NCBI GenBank assembly: GCA_046757465.1
Contig: JBHHYH010000030.1
Span: forward strand, 1 to 35,339
DNA: 35,339 bases
Direction of reading: 5' to 3'
Source of the DNA: Scalindua_A sp046757465
Lineage (GTDB): Bacteria; Planctomycetota; Brocadiia; Brocadiales; Scalinduaceae
In this document: positions 1 through 7,696 of the stretch, piece by piece
Position numbering within the stretch: position 1 is the stretch's first letter
Layout: every line of letters begins with the position of its first letter
The notes under the pieces: generated by a model
Seen by the model: the letters and a program-made list of their open reading frames with translations, nothing else
Databases searched by the model: none
What the model was told of the DNA's origin: nothing
Program-made: the position numbers and the translations under genes

Positions 1-932
1 GCCATTTTTTTACATTTTTCAGCACCTGTATGAAGGACGTCAATGACACTGTCAGGGTTATTAATTAATTCCAGGCTTTTCTCTCTGATTGGTTCAAGTT
101 CTTTAATCATGTTGTCTGATAGGATTTTTTTACAATCAATACAACCTATCTCTGCAGTTCTACATTCTTTATCAACTCTGTCTATCTCAGATTCTTTTGA
201 AAAATGTTTATGCAGAGTAAAAAGGTTACAAATATCAGGGTTTCCCGGATCATTTCTTCTTTTCCTGTTTTCATCAGTTACCGCCCTGGACAATTTTTTC
301 CAGATAACATCAGGTGCTTCGATAAGAGATATGTGATTATTCGTGCTTTTACTCATTTTAGTCTTACCATCCAGTCCCATAATTCTAGGTGCATTTGAAA
401 GAATATGTTGAGGTTCAGGGAAAAATTCTCCATATCTCGTATTAAACTTTCTTGCTATCTCACGTGACAGCTCGATATGTTGAACCTGATCCTCGCCCAC
501 TGGTACTGCACAGCCCTTATACAAGAGAATATCGGCTGTTTGGAGCACAGGATAATCAAACAAACCTACATTAACATTTTTTTCATTCTGCCCTGCCTTA
601 TCTTTGAATTGTGTCATTCTTTCAAGATGTCCCATCGGAGTAAGTGTATTAAGTATCCATGTTAACTCCGTATGTTCAGGAACTTGAGACTGTACAAAAA
701 TAATACAACGGTCTGGATCTAAACCTGCGCCCATATTCACCGCGGCAGCATTAATGATTCTCTTCTGTATTTGTCCTGGATCGTACTCAATCGTTACTGC
801 ATGGTAGTCTACTATTGAAAATATACAATCATAATCATCCAGAAGCTTAACCCAATTCTTGATCGCACCCAGATAGTTTCCAATATGAACATCACCGCTT
901 GGTTGAATACCACTAAATAGACGTTTTTTCAT
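1..932 (-). CDS. trpS: Tryptophanyl-tRNA synthetase, 3' end cut by window edge
   Basis: Charges tRNA-Trp with tryptophan in the cytoplasm (class I aminoacyl-tRNA synthetase). Reading leftward from the ATG at 930-932 gives an open frame of about 310 residues with no stop before base 1, so only a short C-terminal piece is missing. The N-terminus reads MKKRLFSGIQPSGDVHIGN, which holds the class I HIGH-type signature (HIGN). The second signature, KMSKS, lies in GLDGKTKMSKS near base 350. The segments MGHLERMTQFKDK and GEDQVQHIELSREIA are typical TrpS. It is the last gene of a leftward run after dapL, separated from it by a repeat-filled gap. No tryptophan-responsive leader is visible in front of it. 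The identification is secure. Confidence 0.95.
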   Translation of the reverse strand, partial: MKKRLFSGIQPSGDVHIGNYLGAIKNWVKLLDDYDCIFSIVDYHAVTIEYDPGQIQKRIINAAAVNMGAGLDPDRCIIFVQSQVPEHTELTWILNTLTPMGHLERMTQFKDKAGQNEKNVNVGLFDYPVLQTADILLYKGCAVPVGEDQVQHIELSREIARKFNTRYGEFFPEPQHILSNAPRIMGLDGKTKMSKSTNNHISLIEAPDVIWKKLSRAVTDENRKRRNDPGNPDICNLFTLHKHFSKESEIDRVDKECRTAEIGCIDCKKILSDNMIKELEPIREKSLELINNPDSVIDVLHTGAEKCKKM

Positions 933-950
933 TGTTATAGCATGCAGACT

Positions 951-1056
951 GTAGCGGAAACCTTTAGGTTTCCACCATTAACAGTTTCATCCGTTTTTGG
1001 GGTAATTTTGATAGAAAAGTACACCGGAGTAATGGAAACCTAAAGGTTTCCGCTAC
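951..1056. repeat. REPIN-like inverted pair of GTAG-headed hairpins
   Basis: Two 24 bp arms at 951-974 and 1033-1056 are perfect reverse complements. Each arm is itself a small hairpin, GGAAACC-TTTA-GGTTTCC, headed on its outer side by GTAG (CTAC on the right). A GTAG tetranucleotide beside a palindrome is the layout of REP sequences mobilised by TnpA-REP (RAYT) transposases, and two REPs in opposite orientation form a REPIN or BIME. No RAYT gene is in this window. The element lies between trpS and the dapL-like gene. Confidence 0.7.
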
Positions 1057-1062
1057 TTTTGA

Positions 1063-1110
1063 AATCCCTCTTAGTTCCCCCTTTGTAAAAGGGGGAGAAA
1101 GGGGGATTTA
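1063..1110. repeat. Short C-run/G-run palindromic intergenic repeat
   Basis: The sequence runs from AATCCCTC through TTCCCCCTTT, a short AT loop and AGGGGGA to AGGGGGATT, forming an imperfect hairpin just past the stop codon of the leftward dapL-like gene. It could slow or end transcription from that gene, but the downstream arm has no clean T-run. Repeats of this CCCCCTTT/AAAGGGGG type are scattered between genes in many bacteria. Copy number in this genome cannot be judged from the window. Confidence 0.55.
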
Positions 1111-1120
1111 TTTAATTCTA

Positions 1121-2299
1121 TTATAATTTCAGCCTACTTATCCTTTTGGCTGCTTCTTCTGTTTGTTTTATGCTTGGAACGAGTGCAAAACGTACGAATC
1201 CTTCGCCAGGATTATGACCATCGTAACTTTCATCACTAATCCACTCGCCAGGGGTGGCAACAATAGCTATTTCTGGTTCCAGTAACTTTATTGCAAAATC
1301 CAAAGATGTCATTCCTTCTGGGACCTTCTGCCAGATATAGATTGTCGCTTCAGGTGTACAATCCTGTAATCCTACACTTGTTAATGCCTTGATTAACATA
1401 TCCCTCTTAACCTTATACTCTTCTCTCATAACTTGAACATGAGTCTCGTCATTTAGTCCGGCAATGGCGCCGTCCTGGATAAAGGTGGCTGTACCTGAGT
1501 CAATATTAGTCTTTACCTTTTTAAATACATCAACAATTCGACGATCACCAGCAACCCATCCTATTCGATAACATGTCATAGCGCTTCTTTTTGACATAGA
1601 ATGCACCGCTGCTACACCCTCAGTCGTAATCTCAAGTATGCTATGCGGTGGCTTGCCGAAATAAATATCTATATATGCCTCATCAGAAACTATGATGATA
1701 TCGTTCTCTTTACCAAAAGCGACAAGCTCTTTTAGAAAATCAGTGGAAGCAGTAACACCACTGGGACTATTTGGATAATTGACCCACATTATCTTAGCCC
1801 TCTTGCATACATCTTTTGGAATTGAACTCAAGTCTGGTAAATATTTGTTTTCCGGTAATAAAGGGACAAAAAAAGGGATTCCTTCGGCAAAAAGCGTCCC
1901 TCTTGTATAAGGCGGATAACCCGGTGTAGGGATAATGACATAATCTCCCGGATCAACAAACCCCTCTGCAAAATTAAAAATGCCCTCCTTCGAACCCAGG
2001 GTAGAACTAACCTCTGTGGCAGGATCAAGGGTAACATCAAATCTTCTCTTCATCCATTTGCATATGGTTTCCCTGAATTCAGGTGCACCGATGTAACTCG
2101 GGTAACCTGAACATTTTCTTTTCTCAATTCCTTTCTTAGTGCCCTCACGCACAACTTCTGGAGTAGGGGTTGTTGGGTCACCTACACCAAAATCAATAGG
2201 TTCGATGCCTTTCTCTTTTAACTTCTCAACTTGCTTGTCAACCTCAGCAAATGCATAAGCGCCAATTGATTGAACTCTCTTAGACGGTACAATTTCCAA
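1121..2299 (-). CDS. dapL: LL-diaminopimelate aminotransferase-like PLP enzyme
   Basis: Fold-type I PLP aminotransferase of 392 residues. The best match from memory is the LL-diaminopimelate aminotransferase group, which transfers an amino group to tetrahydrodipicolinate for lysine and peptidoglycan synthesis. IDFGVGDPTTPTP near the N-terminus, WVNYPNSPSG, VSDEAYIDI and the PLP-lysine segment HSMSKRSAMTCYRIGWVAG are all present. The start is TTG at 2297-2299, supported by an AGGAGG ribosome site eight bases upstream. It lies 90 bp after the PPOX-fold gene and is probably in the aroF transcript. Other class I aminotransferases (aspartate or succinyl-DAP aminotransferase) cannot be excluded, so substrate is less certain than family. 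Confidence 0.8.
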   Translation of the reverse strand: MEIVPSKRVQSIGAYAFAEVDKQVEKLKEKGIEPIDFGVGDPTTPTPEVVREGTKKGIEKRKCSGYPSYIGAPEFRETICKWMKRRFDVTLDPATEVSSTLGSKEGIFNFAEGFVDPGDYVIIPTPGYPPYTRGTLFAEGIPFFVPLLPENKYLPDLSSIPKDVCKRAKIMWVNYPNSPSGVTASTDFLKELVAFGKENDIIIVSDEAYIDIYFGKPPHSILEITTEGVAAVHSMSKRSAMTCYRIGWVAGDRRIVDVFKKVKTNIDSGTATFIQDGAIAGLNDETHVQVMREEYKVKRDMLIKALTSVGLQDCTPEATIYIWQKVPEGMTSLDFAIKLLEPEIAIVATPGEWISDESYDGHNPGEGFVRFALVPSIKQTEEAAKRISRLKL

Positions 2300-2389
2300 A
2301 TTTAGAACCTCCTATACTATTAACTCAAAAAATACCTTTTTTGTAAATTTGGGCTGTGACTTCTTTTAGATTAGCCTTTTTGGATTTAA

Positions 2390-2920
2390 CTATTTTTTGG
2401 AGGGATCAGTAATAGTTTTTTTGCTAACAGGGCTTTGTTTAGCAGAGAGTTCTTTAACTCCGATTACGAGGACAAGGGTCCTTTCGAGTACAGATGTCCT
2501 GAGGATATTACTCCTTTTCTCAGCTTCAGATGTTAAAGAAATCTTTGGTGATTGGCGAGCATATTTTTCTATAAGTTTATTTAAAGCGTAGGTCTTTTCT
2601 GTAATATCAGTTACAAATTTTATGTCACCAAAAATTATTACACTTTTATATTCAGTAGTAGAAGCACACGGTGATTGCCTGGGGATGATTGACTTAGCAT
2701 CATCTATTTCAAAACACACTTTCGGATTGGACATTATATTGGTGATCTTGCGACCATCTGGAGCACTATGAAAAAATATCTTGCCTTTATCGTATACAAA
2801 ATTGACAGGCGTTATATATGGAATACTATCAAGACATGTCCCCAGTCTTCCTACCATAGCGCTGGACAATAAATCTTCAATTTCCTCAGGATTTGTAATC
2901 TCCTTATCTTTTCTCCTCAA
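2390..2920 (-). CDS. Pyridoxamine 5'-phosphate oxidase-fold flavoprotein (NimA-like)
   Basis: A 176-residue protein of the PPOX-fold FMN-binding group that includes nitroimidazole-resistance NimA-like proteins. MVGRLGTCLDSIPYITPVNF, then KIFFHSAPDGRKI and VCFEIDD, are the typical strands that cradle FMN. The actual substrate is unknown. The frame has no ATG before the conserved region. The start used is TTG at 2918-2920, and an AGGAG-like stretch lies just inside it, so the true start may be a few codons later at a non-ATG codon. It sits 42 bp after aroF and 90 bp before the dapL-like gene, so co-transcription is likely, without an obvious functional link. Confidence 0.75.
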   Translation of the reverse strand: MRRKDKEITNPEEIEDLLSSAMVGRLGTCLDSIPYITPVNFVYDKGKIFFHSAPDGRKITNIMSNPKVCFEIDDAKSIIPRQSPCASTTEYKSVIIFGDIKFVTDITEKTYALNKLIEKYARQSPKISLTSEAEKRSNILRTSVLERTLVLVIGVKELSAKQSPVSKKTITDPSKK

Positions 2921-2962
2921 TACAATTTTCCCGACAATCAGATTTGTTTTGCCTTCTTTGTC

Positions 2963-3976
2963 TTAAATATCTCTTCCTATGGCCCTTGCGATTGTTCTCG
3001 ATTCTGTCATTAAATTCTCAAATTCCTCGATCGTTATTGTCTGAGGACCATCAACAAAAGCCTTTTCCGGATCGGGATGAACTTCTAACAACAACCCATC
3101 AGCGCCAACTGCGATTGCCCCTTTAGACATTGGTTTCACGAGATCCCGCACACCCGTGCCATGGCTGGGGTCTACAATTATGGGAAGATGTGTTAGTTTC
3201 TTAAGCTGTGGCACTATACTTAAAGACAACGTAAACCTTGTATGGTTCTCGAACGTTCTTATCCCTCTCTCACATAAGATAACATTTGGATTTCCCTGTG
3301 AAAGTATATATTCACCAGCAAGTAAAAATTCATCCATAGTAGCTGACATACCACGCTTCAGAATTACGGGCTTTTTACATTCACCGACTGCTTGTAGCAA
3401 CAGGAAATTTGCCATGTTTCTTGTTCCTATTTGTAGCACATCTACATAGCTGCTTACCAGCTTTACATGTTCCGGACTTAGCACCTCTGTAACCACGGCT
3501 AATCCCGTAGCTTCCCTGGCCTTTGCAAGATATTCAAGACCCTCTTCCCTTAAGCCCTGAAAAGAATAAGGATTGGTCCGAGGCTTAAACGCCCCTCCCC
3601 TAAGCGCTATGGCTCCCGCTTTTTTTACCTTATCTGCTATAAAATTAATCTGGTCCTGACTTTCTACTGCACAAGGACCCGCAATTACGCTTACTTTATT
3701 GCCCCCAATTACCTGATCGTTAATTTTAATTTCAGTATCGGTCTTTTTTACTTCTCTACTAGCTATTTTGTATGGAGCTAAGATAGGGACAGCCTTTTCC
3801 ACACCCGGTATTGCACCCCAAAACTCTGGAGAAACATCCCGCTTATCGCCTATTGCAGCAATCACTTTCCTGTTAGTACCTTCTAACAATATTGCCTTAC
3901 ATCCAACTTCCTCGACTTTTTCAACTACATGATCAATCTCACTTTTTCCAACATTTGGCTTCATTACAATTATCAT
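2963..3976 (-). CDS. aroF: 3-deoxy-7-phosphoheptulonate synthase (DAHP synthase, type I-beta)
   Basis: First enzyme of the shikimate pathway: condenses phosphoenolpyruvate with erythrose 4-phosphate. The length of 337 residues and the N-terminal ferredoxin-like domain (about 1-70, MIIVMKPNVGKSEIDHVVE) are those of the Thermotoga-type enzyme, where this domain senses Tyr/Phe. The barrel follows with VIAGPCAVES, GAFKPRTNPYSFQGL, QIGTRNMANF, KRGMSATMDE, ILCERGIRTFE, DPSHGTG and EVHPDPEKA. The start is ATG 3974-3976 with a weak GGGG ribosome site. Upstream lie a leader peptide rich in Phe codons and an intrinsic terminator, so expression is probably controlled by attenuation as well as enzyme feedback. 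First gene of the leftward run to trpS. Confidence 0.95.
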   Translation of the reverse strand: MIIVMKPNVGKSEIDHVVEKVEEVGCKAILLEGTNRKVIAAIGDKRDVSPEFWGAIPGVEKAVPILAPYKIASREVKKTDTEIKINDQVIGGNKVSVIAGPCAVESQDQINFIADKVKKAGAIALRGGAFKPRTNPYSFQGLREEGLEYLAKAREATGLAVVTEVLSPEHVKLVSSYVDVLQIGTRNMANFLLLQAVGECKKPVILKRGMSATMDEFLLAGEYILSQGNPNVILCERGIRTFENHTRFTLSLSIVPQLKKLTHLPIIVDPSHGTGVRDLVKPMSKGAIAVGADGLLLEVHPDPEKAFVDGPQTITIEEFENLMTESRTIARAIGRDI

Positions 3977-4070
3977 ATATATACCCCAAAAAGCGATTGT
4001 CTCTACTAAATAAAAAAACCCTAAAACTTTTAAGTCTCAGGGCTCTGAAGAAAAACATGTAAACTATCAT
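3939..4070 (-). CDS. Candidate aromatic-rich leader peptide of aroF
   Basis: A 43-codon frame that starts MIVYMFFFRALRLKSF. A Tyr codon is followed one codon later by three consecutive Phe codons, and these sit directly before the 5' arm of the terminator hairpin. The start at 4070 has a modest AGGG nine bases upstream; a second in-frame ATG is at 4058. The frame runs through the hairpin and stops inside aroF in another frame. In classical attenuation, a ribosome stalled on scarce Phe or Tyr codons would cover the hairpin arm and allow read-through. That it is translated is inference. Confidence 0.55.
   Translation of the reverse strand: MIVYMFFFRALRLKSFRVFLFSRDNRFLGYIYDNCNEAKCWKK
4012..4042 (-). 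terminator. Intrinsic terminator/attenuator in the aroF leader
   Basis: On the minus strand the sequence is CCCTGAGACT-TAAA-AGTTTTAGGG followed by seven T. The stem is about ten pairs with two G-T pairs. It lies between the aroF promoter and the aroF start and overlaps the codons just after the Phe run of the leader peptide, as expected of a transcription attenuator rather than an end-of-gene terminator. Confidence 0.75.
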
Positions 4071-4110
4071 TAAATGGCCCTAACAACCTCCATTTCCTGC
4101 CAATAAATAA

Positions 4111-4138
4111 AGCATAAAAAATTGAAATCACTATTCAA
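4111..4138 (-). promoter_or_regulatory. Predicted sigma-70 promoter of aroF
   Basis: On the minus strand, TTGAAT (4133-4138), a 16 bp spacer and TATGCT (4111-4116). Transcription would begin near 4104 and give a leader of about 130 bases that carries the leader peptide and attenuator. Confidence 0.55.
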
Positions 4139-4280
4139 TAAGGAAATCCCTTTCATTTTATACCCTAATACCCAAAAACAAAGTTTATATTAACAATTTT
4201 CGATTGTCAAGCTCATTTTTAAGGTGTCAACGATAACCAAATATTATTGCATTTTTAAGCTCAAAACAGTCAAAAATCAG

Positions 4281-4308
4281 TTGAACGTAAATTCTTAGAT
4301 GTTATAAT
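4281..4308 (+). promoter_or_regulatory. Predicted sigma-70 promoter of plsC
   Basis: TTGAAC (4281-4286), a 16 bp spacer and a perfect TATAAT (4303-4308). The plsC ribosome site GGGAGA and ATG follow within 30 bases. It is divergent from the aroF promoter; the 140 bp between them is AT-rich and shows no other clear signal. Confidence 0.65.
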
Positions 4309-4335
4309 GTGCTCGATTAAAAAGGGAGATGACAT

Positions 4336-5229
4336 ATGGAAAAAACAGTTAAATCTGGAGAATTAGTTAATAATAAAAGTTCCCGGAAGTTGTTGGTTGG
4401 ACAAATTACCATTCTCTCATTACTCTTTACTATTGGGAAAGTTACAACCATAATTTCTCTCCAAAAGGTAATAATGCTAACTGGCTTATGGACAATCTTC
4501 TTACTGGGAAGAATAGTATTAAAGAATAAAGCCTTGAATTCAATCGTTACAAACAAAAACTATCTAACTTACAAACTTAATAAAGAAAACAGCTCTAACC
4601 TATTAAAATTCCTGGATGTTACGTTCTTTTTAATCTTAAAATGTACAGATGTCCTAATTCTCAAGGTATTTTTCAAAGTAGAAGCCGTAAATACCCGCTT
4701 AATTCCAAAAGAAGGCGCAATAATAGTAGCCGCAAACCATACTAGCCATATTGATTCAATGGTCTTGCAAGCTACATTTCCAAAAAGAATAACCTACATG
4801 ATGTTATCAGAGAATTACGAAACCTGGGGTAAATGGTTCTTCAAATCTCAACATGCAATACCCGTAAAAGAGCAAGGTATTAACTGTGATGCATTAAAAG
4901 AAGGCTTAGAATTACTAAGAAACAATGGGACTCTCTGTATATTCCCGGAAGGAAAGATGAGTCCTGATGGTAATCTACAAGATGGAAAACATGGTATCGA
5001 CTTCCTGGCAATCAAAAGTGAAGCAACAGTAGTTCCCGCTTATATTGATGGGGCATCTGAAGTGTTGCCTGCTGGGGCTTTTTTCCCTCGTCTCAGGAAA
5101 GTAAAAATAATATATGGAGAACCGATCTATTTTACCAATAAATATACCAATGAAAGAAAGTCCCGAGAAAAGGTTACAAAAAAGATAATGGATGAAATTA
5201 AGAAGTTGTCTTATCTAAAGGATGCTTAA
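4336..5229 (+). CDS. plsC: 1-acyl-sn-glycerol-3-phosphate acyltransferase family protein
   Basis: Membrane-bound acyltransferase of the PlsC family, 297 residues, which would esterify lysophosphatidate in phospholipid synthesis. The acyltransferase block is clear: NHTSHID (H-x4-D catalytic motif, about residue 136), then FPEGKMSPDG (the FPEG substrate motif) and VVPAYIDGA. The first 120 residues are an extension with two hydrophobic stretches (SLLFTIGKVTTIISL and MLTGLWTIFLLGRIVL) that may anchor it. Start ATG 4336 follows GGGAGATGACAT and a good promoter. It stands alone and converges on the PQQ gene 17 bp away. The acceptor could be another lysolipid. Confidence 0.85.
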   Translation: MEKTVKSGELVNNKSSRKLLVGQITILSLLFTIGKVTTIISLQKVIMLTGLWTIFLLGRIVLKNKALNSIVTNKNYLTYKLNKENSSNLLKFLDVTFFLILKCTDVLILKVFFKVEAVNTRLIPKEGAIIVAANHTSHIDSMVLQATFPKRITYMMLSENYETWGKWFFKSQHAIPVKEQGINCDALKEGLELLRNNGTLCIFPEGKMSPDGNLQDGKHGIDFLAIKSEATVVPAYIDGASEVLPAGAFFPRLRKVKIIYGEPIYFTNKYTNERKSREKVTKKIMDEIKKLSYLKDA

Positions 5230-5246
5230 GAGAACGTTTCTTAGTG

Positions 5247-6419
5247 TTAATTACCAATTGCATACAAATGATTATCATTCGAGCCAAAATATACAGTTCC
5301 ATCTGAGCCTATTAATGGCGACGACTCTATCCAACCATTAGTTTGATAACTCCACTTAAGTTTTCCTTCCGAGTCTATTGCATAAAGACTACCATCGCTC
5401 GAACCGATGTAAACAGTTCCATCAGAATCCACTGCTGGTGATGACTCAATCCAACCATTAGTCTTGAAGCTCCATCTAAGAGTACAGTTAGAATTTATTG
5501 CGTATACTTTTTTATCGTAAGAGCCAAAATATATTGTTCCGTCATTACCTATTGCGGGTGAAGACTGAATAGTCTTTCCCGTATTAACTATCCATTTTCT
5601 CTTACCATCTATCCCTTTTATCTCACCATTTGGATTAATTGCATAAACCCTTCCGTTCTCTGAACCAATATAAACGGTGCCGTCTTCATTGACTGCAGGG
5701 GAGGAAAAAGAAGCATAAACATTGCTGCCTATCCTACGCTTCCATTTTTCAGATCCATCAGAATTAAGTGCATAAATAATTCCTTTGGTTATCATGAAGC
5801 AAATCGTACCATCCGGCCCAATTGCCGGCGATGAACTTATAGGACTATAAAGCTTATTCTTGTATGTCCATTTCAGACTTCCTGACAAATCTATTGCATG
5901 TAGACTGCCATCACCTGAACCAAAATAAATCATGCCATTTTTTCCTACAGTTGGTGAGGAAAAAATGGCTCCTTCCGTTTCATAATCCCATTTGAGGCTT
6001 CCATTTGGATTTACCGCATACAGTTTTTTATCTCTTGAGCCAAAATAAATTGTACCGTCATATCCGATGGCAGGAGATGAGGTAACTTCGTCTCCCGTCT
6101 TGAAACTCCACTTGAGTTTACCTTCTGGACTGACTGCATATAGTTTTCCATCCACCGAACCAAAATATATTGTGTCATCCAAACCAATTGCCGGCGACGA
6201 CGTAATCCTTTTTTCAACCTTAAAACTCCATTTAAGAGTGTTTGCCTGAGCCCCTTTATGAGGACTAACCCCGGTGTGTCTTAAATCTCGCCGAAACATC
6301 TGCCAGGGAGGATCAACCAGCCCGGCGCTGGAAGTATGGTTTTCAAAACCAACCATTACCACAAGTAAAAATACAAATGCCGGAACAATAACTCTTTGTA
6401 AAAACGTTTCCTTAAACAT
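5247..6419 (-). CDS. PQQ-like eight-repeat beta-propeller protein, exported (copy 1)
   Basis: An exported beta-propeller with no recognised active site. Eight repeats of about 40 residues follow the pattern DGTIYFGSxDGKLYAI...LKWSF...SSPAIG, giving an eight-bladed propeller like those in PQQ dehydrogenases and BamB. Blade 4 is degenerate (DGTICFMITKGIIYAL). Before the blades sits WQMFRRDLRHTG, a motif shared with the next gene. The start is set at ATG 6417-6419, with AGGAGG seven bases upstream, rather than at the ATG at 6443. From there the protein opens with a hydrophobic signal (VIVPAFVFLLVVMVGF). It is 14-38 bp behind copy 2 and looks like a tandem duplicate. A scaffold or outer-envelope role is a guess. 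Confidence 0.85.
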   Translation of the reverse strand: MFKETFLQRVIVPAFVFLLVVMVGFENHTSSAGLVDPPWQMFRRDLRHTGVSPHKGAQANTLKWSFKVEKRITSSPAIGLDDTIYFGSVDGKLYAVSPEGKLKWSFKTGDEVTSSPAIGYDGTIYFGSRDKKLYAVNPNGSLKWDYETEGAIFSSPTVGKNGMIYFGSGDGSLHAIDLSGSLKWTYKNKLYSPISSSPAIGPDGTICFMITKGIIYALNSDGSEKWKRRIGSNVYASFSSPAVNEDGTVYIGSENGRVYAINPNGEIKGIDGKRKWIVNTGKTIQSSPAIGNDGTIYFGSYDKKVYAINSNCTLRWSFKTNGWIESSPAVDSDGTVYIGSSDGSLYAIDSEGKLKWSYQTNGWIESSPLIGSDGTVYFGSNDNHLYAIGN

Positions 6420-6457
6420 TTCTATCCTCCTACTAAAATCCATAACAGAAAACCTCG

Positions 6458-7525
6458 TTAATTGTTATCTCCTATGGCGTAAAAATTACCATCACTTGAG
6501 CCAAAATAAATAGTTCTGTCTAATCCAATTGCTGGTGATGATTTTATTGCCCCACCAGTAGTAAAACTCCACTTAAGCATACCGTCAGGATTAAGTGCAT
6601 AAAGCTTCTTATCCCATGATCCGAAATAGACATTTCCATCAGAATCTATCGCCGGAGACGAGGTTATAACGCCATATGTTTTAAAAGTCCATTTTAAAAT
6701 TCCATCAGTATTAAGTGCATAAAGGTTGCCATCATTAGAACCAAAATAAATGCTTCCATCTTTACCAATGGCTGGTGAGGAATCAATCCATTTTCTTGTT
6801 TGAAAATACCATTTCAACGTGCTGTCAGGATTAAGTGCATAAAAATTACCATCATTTGAACCAAAATATATTGTGCCGTCTGAGCCAATTGCAGGTGACG
6901 AAGTGATCTTCCCCTTGCGTTTGCGCCATTTAAGTTTGCCTTCCTGATTTATAGCATAAACATAACCATCGTTCGAACCAAAATATATTGTACCTTCCTC
7001 ATCTATCGCAGGGGAGGAATCCACATATTTACGGGTTACAAAAGCCCATAGAATTTTTCCCGTAGGACTTATTGCATATAATTTGTAATTATCAGAACCC
7101 AAATAAATATTGCCGTTGGTAGCAATAGCAGGCGAAGAGGAAATCCGACCTTTTATCTGTATATTCCACTTAAGTTTCCCATTAAAATCGAGCGCAAAGA
7201 TTTTGCCATTCCATCCACAAACATAAATAACATCATCTAAGCCTATCGCAGGGGTTGAGTATATCTTACTTCCAGTATCGTAGAACCACTTAATGTCACC
7301 GTCTGGTTTCATCGCATAAAGTTTCCCATCCTGAGAACCTACATAAATTGTGCCATCACGCCTAATCACAGGAGATGAATCGATACCATTCCCTGTTGGG
7401 AATTTCCACTTAAGATTATTCGTCCTGGGCCCCAAAAGTGTGCTACGTCCAGTATTCTGGGAATCATGGCGAAAACCAGTCCACGATATACTTAGCTCTT
7501 GTGCACAATCAACATAAGCTTTCAA
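6458..7525 (-). CDS. PQQ-like eight-repeat beta-propeller protein (copy 2)
   Basis: Paralogue of the following gene: eight IYFGSxDGxxYAL blades of about 40 residues after WTGFRHDSQNTG. Blade 2 is variant (DDVIYVCGWNGKIFAL). The end given is the first conventional start, TTG 7523-7525. The open frame continues upstream through VFRVLGFLIAFNIFFC, a good signal-peptide core, to an ATT codon at 7577-7579 with GGAG eight bases before it. Initiation at that rare AUU codon would give an exported 373-residue protein and fits the family better than the TTG, which lacks a ribosome site and loses the signal. The function is not known; both copies are likely made from one transcript. Confidence 0.82.
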   Translation of the reverse strand: MKAYVDCAQELSISWTGFRHDSQNTGRSTLLGPRTNNLKWKFPTGNGIDSSPVIRRDGTIYVGSQDGKLYAMKPDGDIKWFYDTGSKIYSTPAIGLDDVIYVCGWNGKIFALDFNGKLKWNIQIKGRISSSPAIATNGNIYLGSDNYKLYAISPTGKILWAFVTRKYVDSSPAIDEEGTIYFGSNDGYVYAINQEGKLKWRKRKGKITSSPAIGSDGTIYFGSNDGNFYALNPDSTLKWYFQTRKWIDSSPAIGKDGSIYFGSNDGNLYALNTDGILKWTFKTYGVITSSPAIDSDGNVYFGSWDKKLYALNPDGMLKWSFTTGGAIKSSPAIGLDRTIYFGSSDGNFYAIGDNN

Positions 7526-7696
7526 ACAAAAAAATATGTTGAAAGCAATTAAAAAACCAAGTACCCTAAAAACAAAAATATTTTCTTCTCCTTTTCTGTC
7601 TTGATTACGTTGGCAATTTTTATAATATAATACAGTTTTGACTTATAATATATTTAGAAATTCGATTAACCTCTTTTGTGCAATTATTAAATTGAA

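Noticed and set aside
933..1120. A T-box or tryptophan attenuator in front of trpS
   Set aside because: The gap is filled by palindromic repeats, with no T-box consensus and no Trp codon run.
3973..3976. An ATGA overlap between the aroF leader frame and aroF
   Set aside because: Recounting the codons shows the leader frame reads past this point in another phase and stops at 3939-3941.
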